52,521 nt of DNA. Origin: Bacilli bacterium (GTDB lineage Bacteria > Bacillota_I > Bacilli_A > RFN20 > CAG-826). A program made the position numbers and the translations under genes. The notes under the pieces were generated by a model. That model saw only the letters and a program-made list of their open reading frames with translations, did not search any database and was not told where the DNA came from. Where the stretch lies: contig JAKSUY010000004.1 of NCBI GenBank assembly GCA_024408495.1, positions 1 through 52,521 of the forward strand. Direction: 5' to 3'. Shown piece after piece: positions 34,749 through 42,803 of the stretch (position 1 is its first letter; every line of letters begins with the position of its first letter).

Positions 34749-36194
34749 TTATATAACATTCGCCGGGACTTTATTCTGATGGTTCTTATAGAAGACCACT
34801 AAACCCGGAATATAAACAACAACCGCTAATGCTAAGAAACATCCAAATTTAATTAACGACTCTGGTCCTTGTCCAGCAATTAATTGATAAATGCCAGTGC
34901 CACATGCAATAAAGAATAAAGAACCAGCGATTGAAATAATTGGCATAATATATCTTTTTAACACAGTTTCATCTTTAAAGTTTTTAATGATGTAGACATA
35001 AACAATAATATATCCACCATAAACTAGAGAGCACACAATCGTATCCATATCTTTTAAGTAATTAAAAAATGGGATATCTTGCCTATTTGCTAAATGCCAA
35101 ATAATCGCAAAAAACATAGTAATGCCATAAGTAAATAAATATGGAGTTATAGTAAAATCATCGCCTCTTGCTTTTGACATTCTCTCAGGAATAAATCCTT
35201 CACCACGAACACCTAAAGCAATAAAAGTTCTTGAAATAGTAGTGACCATTACATTAGTGCTACCTAGGCAAGATCCAAAGATTAATAACAAAGCAATAAT
35301 TTCGCCAACTATTGGCATAGCTGGAATCATTTTTTGAAAGACTGCTACAGACGCAAATATATCAAGTTCACTACTCGCCGTTTCAACAAGTACCTGGTTA
35401 GTAGCGATCGCGGAAGCGCCAATAAAATAGAGTAGATAAAAAACAACAACAGCAACTGTGCCACCCACGATTGCTCGTGGCAAAGTTTTTTTACTATCTT
35501 TCATTTCAGCATTAAAGGCGGCAACACAAATCCATCCATCATACGCAAATGAAGTAATCTTAATTGCTTCACCAAAATTATTAGTTATGCCCTCAACATC
35601 AGTTGCAGGTTTAATAAATGCATTAATGATGCCACCATCTTTATTAATTAGCGAAGCGAATAGACCAACTACTACCACTATCGCAATCGGAGCAACTTTA
35701 ACAAATAGAATAGACACCTGAAATCTATGTGCAATCTTTGGCGCAAAATAATTAAGGAGGAAAAAGATTGTAATTAATGAGAGCGCGATTAGTAAAACCG
35801 GCCACGAACCCAAATCGTAAAGATTCTTATCGTTCGTAAAGCAAGCGACTAGATAACTACTTCCAACAAATGCTACGTTACTAGTAACAATTGGAAAACA
35901 CAAAGTTCCTAAGAAATAACCAAAATAATAACCGATCGTACGATTAGAAGCGTATTCAATATAGTCTACGCAGCCATTAAATTTCTCAACTCTAGTCGCG
36001 TACACGCCAAAACAAAACGCACCCGCAACCATGATAAGACCACCAATTAGCCACGCTACTAAGGAAAGCGGTAATGATCCTGCAGTCACTTTCATAACTG
36101 CGCCAGACTTAATAAAAACACCACACCCAATAACCGTGCCGACAACTAACACGATGCCTGTGAATAATCCGTACTTTCTTTTTGCTTGACTCAT
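34749..36194 (-). CDS. APC-family amino acid permease
   Basis: A 481-residue transporter with 12 membrane helices. GTVIGCGVFIKSG near the start is the broken first helix of amino acid/polyamine permeases. The substrate is not clear. I chose the ATG at 36192-36194; an upstream TTG in frame would start inside tRNA-Gly. The tRNA 3' end (CCA) is only 7 bases from this ATG with no Shine-Dalgarno between, so a leaderless message might arise by tRNA 3' processing (inference). It ends 9 bases before the PAP2 start, and the intergenic -10 serves that gene. Confidence 0.85.
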   Translation of the reverse strand: MSQAKRKYGLFTGIVLVVGTVIGCGVFIKSGAVMKVTAGSLPLSLVAWLIGGLIMVAGAFCFGVYATRVEKFNGCVDYIEYASNRTIGYYFGYFLGTLCFPIVTSNVAFVGSSYLVACFTNDKNLYDLGSWPVLLIALSLITIFFLLNYFAPKIAHRFQVSILFVKVAPIAIVVVVGLFASLINKDGGIINAFIKPATDVEGITNNFGEAIKITSFAYDGWICVAAFNAEMKDSKKTLPRAIVGGTVAVVVFYLLYFIGASAIATNQVLVETASSELDIFASVAVFQKMIPAMPIVGEIIALLLIFGSCLGSTNVMVTTISRTFIALGVRGEGFIPERMSKARGDDFTITPYLFTYGITMFFAIIWHLANRQDIPFFNYLKDMDTIVCSLVYGGYIIVYVYIIKNFKDETVLKRYIMPIISIAGSLFFIACGTGIYQLIAGQGPESLIKFGCFLALAVVVYIPGLVVFYKNHQNKVPANVI

Positions 36195-36201
36195 AAGATA
36201 T

Positions 36202-36275
36202 TGGAGCAAGCGACGGGAATCGAACCCGCATAGTCAGCTTGGGAAGCTGATGTTCTGCCACTGAACTACGCTTGC
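36202..36275 (-). tRNA. tRNA-Gly (anticodon CCC)
   Basis: A 74-base tRNA on the minus strand: acceptor GCAAGCG/CGCTTGC, discriminator T and encoded CCA, anticodon stem TCAGC/GCTGA with loop TTCCCAA, T loop TTCGATT. Reads GGG. Confidence 0.93.
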
Positions 36276-36391
36276 GTTAGAAGATATTATACTTTATTTA
36301 TAAAATAAATATCAATTTATCAATCAAAGCTAATAAGACAACAGAAAATAATAATTTGTATAAATTGTAGAAAAGAATATCATTTAAAAGA

Positions 36392-37819
36392 ATGGAAACT
36401 ACATTAAAGCAACAAAAACGTTTAGCCAACAAAGACTTTACCACCGGCAATCTTGCTAAAAAAATCGTTTTATATTTTATCCCTGTTTTCTTATCCGCAG
36501 CTCTTTCACTCTTATTTACCACCATGGACTTATTCACCGTTGCGCAATTTGGCGATGGTAATTTATCTAGTGGCGCAATCGGCTCAACAGTTTCTTTGAT
36601 TAACATTATTTTATCGGTGTTCATTGGTCTATCATCTGGTGCTAGTGTAGTGGTTGCTAACGCCAAAGGCGAAAACAATAAAGAAAAATTACTTAAATCA
36701 ATTGGCACTACCATTCTCTTAACTATTTTCCTTGGGATTGCGATTCAAATATTTGGCGTCTTTTGCTCACGCCCGTTATTAATTCTTTTAAATACCGACA
36801 CGCAACTATTAGATAAGGCTAGCTTATATCTTTTTATCTATTTTATTGGAGCGCCTTTTAATTTACTTTTCCAATGCGGAGCAGCTATCTTTCGCGCCCT
36901 GGGTGATTCTAAACGCCCGCTTGTTGCTATCCTAGCTGGAGGAATCATTAATATCGCCTTCAATTTTATGACAGTAATCGGTTTTCATTTAGATGTAGCA
37001 GGCGTGGCTATTGCTACCGTGGCTAGCCAAATTATCTCTACCATTATCGTTTTTTTATTTTTGTTTAAAGATAAGCAATTTAAACTTCACTTTTCCTTTA
37101 GACACATTCGTTATCATCACGATGTCGGAAGGGATATTATACGTTTAGGAATCGCTAGCGCCCTCCAATCTTTGATTTTTAATATCACTAATGTTGCAAT
37201 TCAAGCCAGTATAAACAGCATATCAACTGCAGCGGTAATCGGAAAAAGTGCTGCCGCAAATATTGAAGGTTATGAATATGCACTATTAAATTCTATTTCC
37301 ATTACCTGTTCAATCACCACCGCCCAAAACTACGGAGCTAAAAACAAAGAACGCGTGAAAAAGAGTTTAATTTATTGCATTATCTATGAATTAGTCGTAG
37401 TGACCTTAACCGATTTAATTATTTTTCTTCTTCGTGATCCGTTATTAAAACTATTCATAACGCAAAACGAAGCCACGACTGCTGATGCTATGCATTATGG
37501 TTACCTATACCTTTTAATTATTGGAATACCTTATGCCATCTGTGGTATAGCCGAATGCTTTTCAGGCTACTTGAGGGGATTAAAATATTCATTAACGCCT
37601 ACTCTAGTTTCGTTATTTTCCATCGTAGGTTTCCGTTTAATTTTCATTTTCTGTTTCTTTAATCTACTTCCACAATTTCATAACTTTGAAAGTCTAATGG
37701 CGCTTTATCCACTGAGTTGGACTCTTTGTTGCCTTATTTATATCCCTATAACAATTGTTTACACAAAAAGAACATTTACAAAAATACCATTAAAAGCGAA
37801 AAATAAAAAAATGGCCTAA
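36392..37819 (+). CDS. MATE-family multidrug/metabolite efflux protein
   Basis: A 475-residue transporter with 12 predicted helices in two similar halves, typical of MATE (NorM/DinF-like) cation-coupled antiporters. Features include FLSAALSLLFTTMDLFTVAQFG in helix 1, the FRALGDSKRP loop between helices 4 and 5, and FSGYLRGLKYSLTPT in the second half. Exports drugs or small metabolites, precise cargo unknown. TTGTAT (36356-36361), a 16-base spacer and TATCAT (36378-36383) give a promoter ending 8 bases before the ATG. It ends in the bidirectional terminator at 37807-37828. Confidence 0.88.
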   Translation: METTLKQQKRLANKDFTTGNLAKKIVLYFIPVFLSAALSLLFTTMDLFTVAQFGDGNLSSGAIGSTVSLINIILSVFIGLSSGASVVVANAKGENNKEKLLKSIGTTILLTIFLGIAIQIFGVFCSRPLLILLNTDTQLLDKASLYLFIYFIGAPFNLLFQCGAAIFRALGDSKRPLVAILAGGIINIAFNFMTVIGFHLDVAGVAIATVASQIISTIIVFLFLFKDKQFKLHFSFRHIRYHHDVGRDIIRLGIASALQSLIFNITNVAIQASINSISTAAVIGKSAAANIEGYEYALLNSISITCSITTAQNYGAKNKERVKKSLIYCIIYELVVVTLTDLIIFLLRDPLLKLFITQNEATTADAMHYGYLYLLIIGIPYAICGIAECFSGYLRGLKYSLTPTLVSLFSIVGFRLIFIFCFFNLLPQFHNFESLMALYPLSWTLCCLIYIPITIVYTKRTFTKIPLKAKNKKMA

Positions 37820-37828
37820 ACCATTTTT
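37807..37828. terminator. Bidirectional terminator
   Basis: AAAAATGG (37807-37814), a 6-base loop and CCATTTTT (37821-37828) form an A/T-flanked hairpin that overlaps the MATE stop codon. It can end both the MATE gene and tRNA-Val. Confidence 0.7.
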
Positions 37829-37833
37829 GCTCT

Positions 37834-37909
37834 TGGTGGGTGCTGAGGGGATCGAACCCCCGACCTTCTGTACGTCAAACAGATGCTCTCCCAGCTGAGC
37901 TAAACACCC
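37834..37909 (-). tRNA. tRNA-Val (anticodon GAC)
   Basis: A 76-base tRNA on the minus strand: acceptor GGGTGTT/AGCACCC with encoded ACCA, D stem GCTC/GAGC, anticodon stem TCTGT/ACAGA with loop TTGACGT, T loop TTCGATC. A TATACT at 37930-37925 lies 15 bases upstream. Confidence 0.95.
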
Positions 37910-37996
37910 AGAGCGCTAATGAATAGTATAAAAGAAATATAAATTTTCGCAAGAATTTATGGTTTTCTTACTATAAAAAAGAATATAATATCTTTC

Positions 37997-39913
37997 GTGC
38001 GCTCTACGATAAAACAAAAAATTAAAACCAATTTAGATAATTCTAAAATTGTTCGACAATTGTTTTTTAACGTTATCTTTATCGTTACACTTTCAAATTT
38101 AGTAGGGGCAATTACTAATTTTACTGATGGTATTTGCGCTTCTCGATTAATTAACGATGCCGCTAGTGCAGCTTTAGCGGTAGTTTCACCACTACTTACT
38201 TTTACCTCTGTCATAATGAGCATTATTGAAATCGGCGCTCAAATCTTAATTAGCAAAAAATTAGCACAGGGTGATGTTCCTGATGCTAAAAAAGCTTTCT
38301 CTACTACCATCATGATGTGTGTTGTTAGTGGTTTAATATTAGCAGCTGTTATTATTCCAATGTGTTATTGGGGAAATATCTTATGGATATTAGGCGCTGA
38401 TAATGCTTCATTTAAGTATGCAGTTTGGTACGTAATCGGTTTCTTTGTTGGTGCACCCTTTTTTATTGCTTATACCGTTTTATTTCCAATTGCTAATTTA
38501 GTTAATGGTAAAAAATTATCCGCCATATCGGTTGGTGTAGTTTTATCAATTAATGTCATAGGTGATGTTACTAGTGGTGTTATATTTAAATACGGATCAG
38601 GCGAAGTTATAGTTGAAAATGGAAAATGGGCAATGCTAGGGATTGCACTAGCGACGATATTTTCTTTTATTGTTGGAACCATTATTCTTTCTTTTGTTTT
38701 TACAAGTAAAAAATCGTGTTTAAAATTTTCTTTTAAATCTCTTTCTATAAAGACCGTTGGCGAGATTACTTTGATCGGTTTACCCGCTGGAACAAAAATA
38801 ATATTCATTTTTTTACGCGGTACCATAATTAACATTCTCTTCACTAATGCTTATGCTTGGACAGGCATACCAAGTTATGATTCAAGAGTATTATTTACCG
38901 CCTTAAGCGCGCAAAGTCATATCACCCCGTTTGTAGAAAGTATCACCGGCGGACTTATCGCCGCAAGTCTATCTCTTAGTAACATTTTTTATGCCGAAGA
39001 AGATGAAGATTCACTTGATGAATTATTAAAATTAGTTATTAAATCAACGTTCTTTGTAGTGTTAGCGTTATCAGTCATTTATGCATTATGCGCTGACCCG
39101 CTAGTCAAACTTTATGGAGTTGGCAAAACCACCGAAGAGGATCCGCTTCTAGCTACTTTGATGGTTGAACAATCTAAGATTGCATTAGTGTGCGATGCTT
39201 GCACCACACCTTTTATTACACTTAACGCTGCTTTCCTAGCTTTTTTCCAAGGCACTAAACGAACTAAGTATGCTTATGCAACCACTTGCTTGCAAAGTTT
39301 AATTTTACCTCTAGTTGGATTAACTATATTTGTCTTTTCTTTTGACTTCAACGGAAGTGTATGGGTAGGCATTGCGGTTGGCTTTATTTCGTATTCGTTT
39401 ATACATTTACTTTATGCATTTATCTATTCATTAATTCATAAAAATAAATTTAAGATTAATGCGCGTACTTTCTTCTTTTTACCAAAAAGTTTTGGCTACA
39501 CCGAGGATCAGCGTTTAAAAATTCAAATTAAAAACATCGCAGATGTTAACGAGGTTTCTAGCAAGGTAATCGCTTTCTGCAAAAAACATAATATCGATCA
39601 ACCTCGGTTGAACAATATTGCTACTTGCTCCGAAGAGCTTGCGCGTTCAATCGTGCTTTCTGGTTTCACACGCGACCGAAAAAAGAACCATCTTTGTGAA
39701 CTTTGTGTTTCTTATAAAAAAGATAAGAATGATGCTATTGTTTTACGTTTACGTGATGATTGCTCTCTTTATAACATTGAAGAAAGAGCGAATCATTTAT
39801 ACGTAAACGATGATCCCGCGGCTAACGCAGCATTAAAACTTACTTATAAACACGCTAAAGAGGTTAAATATTCAAACCTACTTAAAACTAATAACCTAGT
39901 TGTAACAATATAA
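37997..39913 (+). CDS. MATE-family transporter fused to a GHKL/anti-sigma-type ATPase domain
   Basis: A 638-residue fusion. Residues 1 to about 490 are MATE-like with 12 helices (TNFTDGICASRLINDAASAA; FQGTKRTKYAY). From about 499 to 638 (bases 39491-39913) is a cytoplasmic HATPase_c_2-like domain: CSEELARSIV (545-554, in the N-box position, though Asn is absent), and IVLRLRDDCSLYN (583-595), the G1-type box of RsbW-like kinases found in gut Bacillota ATPase proteins. The fusion suggests nucleotide control of transport, or signalling from it. Start is GTG at 37997, 7 bases after TATAAT (37984-37989), without Shine-Dalgarno. Enzymatic activity of the ATPase is uncertain. Confidence 0.78.
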   Translation: MRSTIKQKIKTNLDNSKIVRQLFFNVIFIVTLSNLVGAITNFTDGICASRLINDAASAALAVVSPLLTFTSVIMSIIEIGAQILISKKLAQGDVPDAKKAFSTTIMMCVVSGLILAAVIIPMCYWGNILWILGADNASFKYAVWYVIGFFVGAPFFIAYTVLFPIANLVNGKKLSAISVGVVLSINVIGDVTSGVIFKYGSGEVIVENGKWAMLGIALATIFSFIVGTIILSFVFTSKKSCLKFSFKSLSIKTVGEITLIGLPAGTKIIFIFLRGTIINILFTNAYAWTGIPSYDSRVLFTALSAQSHITPFVESITGGLIAASLSLSNIFYAEEDEDSLDELLKLVIKSTFFVVLALSVIYALCADPLVKLYGVGKTTEEDPLLATLMVEQSKIALVCDACTTPFITLNAAFLAFFQGTKRTKYAYATTCLQSLILPLVGLTIFVFSFDFNGSVWVGIAVGFISYSFIHLLYAFIYSLIHKNKFKINARTFFFLPKSFGYTEDQRLKIQIKNIADVNEVSSKVIAFCKKHNIDQPRLNNIATCSEELARSIVLSGFTRDRKKNHLCELCVSYKKDKNDAIVLRLRDDCSLYNIEERANHLYVNDDPAANAALKLTYKHAKEVKYSNLLKTNNLVVTI

Positions 39914-39916
39914 CGA

Positions 39917-42010
39917 TTACTTTTTATTAGTATCAATCGAGTCCTTAAAGACCACGAATCTTTGCCATAAGAATTCTAAGACAAAGTTAAATAGCATACA
40001 TATAATAGTTGCTAGTAATTCAGGCATCGCCCAACCGCATAAATCTTTTAAGCAAGTGATAACTAAAAGATTTTCACTTAGAACAACTCCGTTCACTAAG
40101 AATGCTTGTAAGAACAACGAAGCGGGAGCAAAGAATACATAAAAGAGGAAGGCTAGCGCCATCGCCTTAGGAACGTTGCTTGCACTCTTAAAGGTAAATT
40201 TACGATTAAAGGTAAAGTTCCAAATAACCGACAACACCAACGGAATGATATAAGAAACCGAGGCCATGAATTCCAAACCTGGATTTTGCGGTGGCCAAAT
40301 GCTAATCATTATCCAGTTTGTACAGAATTGAATAGCACCAGCGCTAAATGAGAATAAAACGAATTTAAGTATCCGTATCTTCTCGGCACGTGACTTTTCC
40401 TTATCCTTCGCACTCTTATTATGAAGTTCGTTAAAATTCTTTTTGTTTGATTTATGTAAATTCTTAAACACTAAATAATAAGGATTAAACATTTCGTGTT
40501 GCTTCATATCAGGAACATAAGTATGCGCAACTGGAACGAATTTCTTAATGTCTTGGATGTTAGGAATTAATCCTAATCCAACCGCTACAATAGCCGCAGC
40601 GCCCATCGCACCTACATTTTGTGGAGCGTGAATAGTTTCAATCTTCTTACCAGTAATATTAGCGACCAACTGACAAGAAATCGGTGATAAAGCTCCTCCG
40701 CCCACAAAGCGAATAGTATCTTTAATTTTTAATTTCTTTTCGTGACATTCAAGCATCCAACGAATGTGATAATAAACGCCTTCAAGTAATGCACGAATTA
40801 ATTCGGTTTTACCTGTTTCAAGAGTCACGCCGAAGAACATACCTGCTGCATTAGGATCTTCAAATGGACAACGGTTACCGTGTAACCAAGGAGTAAAGAG
40901 AACTCCGTTTGCTCCTGGGGGTACACTTTTAACTTTTTCGTTTAAAAATTTAAATAAAGCCGTTTGTTTTTCTTCATAAGTTTTATATTCGCGATGAGCG
41001 TGTAAATAAAGAATAATCTCATCACGTGCTAAATGGTTCTTGGCCCAGTCTAAACACTTGCCTGCAGTTTCCATTTCTGCAAAATAATTTAAGGTAGTGT
41101 CGTCCGCTCCGCTAATCGCGGCAATCATAGCTTTAGTGTCAACTAAACGATGGTCAACCACCGTATTAACCCAACCAGAGGTTCCGCAATATACATGAGT
41201 GTCACCCACGGCAGTTGCACCCGCGCCTACTCCAATTAAAGAAGCATCGCTACCGCCACCGAAGACTTGAATCCCTGGAACTAATCCTAATTCTTTCGCT
41301 GCGGTTTTGGTTAATCGACCAGCACATTCGGTTGATTTAATAATGCGTGGTAAATGATCCATATTAACACCGAACATCTTACAAAGTTTCTTACTCCATC
41401 TCATCTTCTTAGGACGATTGTCGAATAAGAAAGTTGAATAAGCGCTATCAATGGTCATAGTGGCTTGATCAGTGCAACGCATGATTAAATAATCTTTAAC
41501 ATCTAACCATTTATAGACTTTTGCAAAAACTTGTGGCTCATGCGCTTCAACCCATTTATATTTCCAAAGTGGATCTTTGACTGAACTAGAGACCGCACCC
41601 GTAATTCTTAAACTTGGAAGTAATTTAAAAATATTTGCGCCCGCTACTTGTAAACCGTATGCAATACCTTTTTTAATTTCTTCGCTCGCCCGTTGATCCA
41701 TATAAGACATGGCTCGACGTAAAGCTTTTCCTTTTTTATCAACTAAGACTAAACCTTGAGCTTGTGAGCAAAATGAAATACCTTCAATTTGTTCTGGTTT
41801 AACTTTAGCCATTTTTAACACTTCTTTAGTGGTATGGCACATTCCGTTCCACCAATCATCTGGTTCTTGTTCAGCTCCGCCGTTTGCGAAGGTGTAAAGT
41901 GGATAAGGACGAGATGCACCGGCAATTAATTCAATCTTTTTGTCGATGGCAAAAATGCAAGTCTTAACACCAGTGGTTCCAGTGTCATAGGCTAATACAT
42001 ACTTTTTCAT
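39917..42010 (-). CDS. FGGY carbohydrate kinase fused to a GtrA-like membrane domain
   Basis: A 697-residue fusion. Residues 1 to about 510 form a FGGY sugar kinase (xylulokinase-like): phosphate loop DTGTTGVK (9-16), FCSQAQG, MSYMDQRA, and the second domain FGGGSDASLIGVGAG and RFVGGGALSP. A Lys-rich linker follows, then residues about 542-690 are a GtrA domain with four helices and its NFTFNRKFTFK loop. GtrA proteins act in transfer of polyprenyl-linked sugars in cell-surface glycan synthesis. So phosphorylation of a sugar or polyol seems tied to a membrane step. The substrate cannot be told. Third gene of the operon with aldolase and aminotransferase; SD-like GGAGC before the ATG. Confidence 0.83.
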   Translation of the reverse strand: MKKYVLAYDTGTTGVKTCIFAIDKKIELIAGASRPYPLYTFANGGAEQEPDDWWNGMCHTTKEVLKMAKVKPEQIEGISFCSQAQGLVLVDKKGKALRRAMSYMDQRASEEIKKGIAYGLQVAGANIFKLLPSLRITGAVSSSVKDPLWKYKWVEAHEPQVFAKVYKWLDVKDYLIMRCTDQATMTIDSAYSTFLFDNRPKKMRWSKKLCKMFGVNMDHLPRIIKSTECAGRLTKTAAKELGLVPGIQVFGGGSDASLIGVGAGATAVGDTHVYCGTSGWVNTVVDHRLVDTKAMIAAISGADDTTLNYFAEMETAGKCLDWAKNHLARDEIILYLHAHREYKTYEEKQTALFKFLNEKVKSVPPGANGVLFTPWLHGNRCPFEDPNAAGMFFGVTLETGKTELIRALLEGVYYHIRWMLECHEKKLKIKDTIRFVGGGALSPISCQLVANITGKKIETIHAPQNVGAMGAAAIVAVGLGLIPNIQDIKKFVPVAHTYVPDMKQHEMFNPYYLVFKNLHKSNKKNFNELHNKSAKDKEKSRAEKIRILKFVLFSFSAGAIQFCTNWIMISIWPPQNPGLEFMASVSYIIPLVLSVIWNFTFNRKFTFKSASNVPKAMALAFLFYVFFAPASLFLQAFLVNGVVLSENLLVITCLKDLCGWAMPELLATIICMLFNFVLEFLWQRFVVFKDSIDTNKK

Positions 42011-42023
42011 AGATAAGCTCCTT

Positions 42024-42803
42024 TTATTTATTACTATCTTTTAATTTTGCGTATTTCTTTTTATATACAAGATGTTGAATAAAAACATCAAAACGACTCA
42101 TTGGTTTAGGATCTTTTTGATAAAGTGCCGCCAAAGTGTTTTTCTCTTTGATTAGGCGAATTGCTTCCGCGTCTTCTTCAACTGCATTTGAAGAAAAGCC
42201 GAACATTTGTGCGTAATCATCAAGGTACGGTTTGATTTCTATATGAATCGGTTTATCTGTCTTGACTGACTTATAGAGTTTTTGAGCGCGATCTTCTAAT
42301 ATAATCGCTTTAGTAAAAGCATCCTCGTAGTTACTACTTACTATTAAAGCGCCATGACGCGCCATTAAAAATGTATCCATGTTTCTATAAGTTTCAACAA
42401 CATGCCTAACGTTTTTTACTAATTGTTTAGTTCCGGGTAAAGCATAATCCGCTACTGGAGCGAAATCTTTATGAACACCATCTACACTAACTGCAGTCGC
42501 GTATTTTTGATGTGTGTGCAAAATGAAATTAACATCTTTTCTTATTTCATAAATCGCCGCATGGACTTTCTTTTCACCACTTGGCTTAATGTTGCCACTA
42601 TAAGAACAATCACTAATCTTTACGACCACTAAATTATTTTCGTTTACTTGATCATAAGGAACACCGCTCGGAGTGATTAAAAATTCTTCATCACTTAAGC
42701 GCGCAGAGATATTGCCCCAGGTTCTAGCGATTAATTTCTTTTTAACTAATTCTAGACCGGCCTTAATAATTAATTGCTTTGCTTCTTCTAAGGTGTAAGC
42801 CAT
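42024..42803 (-). CDS. Class II aldolase/adducin-family protein
   Basis: A 259-residue zinc-dependent aldolase-like protein (L-fuculose-1-phosphate aldolase or L-ribulose-5-phosphate epimerase family). TWGNISARL and LITPSGVPYD form the phosphate-binding part, LHTHQKYATAV carries the two zinc His residues and MARHGALIVS the third. The family cleaves or epimerises sugar phosphates, which fits the kinase in the next gene. The start overlaps the aminotransferase stop by one base. The C-terminal 40 residues (MSRFDVFIQHLVYKKKYAKL) are an extra helical tail. Confidence 0.85.
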   Translation of the reverse strand: MAYTLEEAKQLIIKAGLELVKKKLIARTWGNISARLSDEEFLITPSGVPYDQVNENNLVVVKISDCSYSGNIKPSGEKKVHAAIYEIRKDVNFILHTHQKYATAVSVDGVHKDFAPVADYALPGTKQLVKNVRHVVETYRNMDTFLMARHGALIVSSNYEDAFTKAIILEDRAQKLYKSVKTDKPIHIEIKPYLDDYAQMFGFSSNAVEEDAEAIRLIKEKNTLAALYQKDPKPMSRFDVFIQHLVYKKKYAKLKDSNK

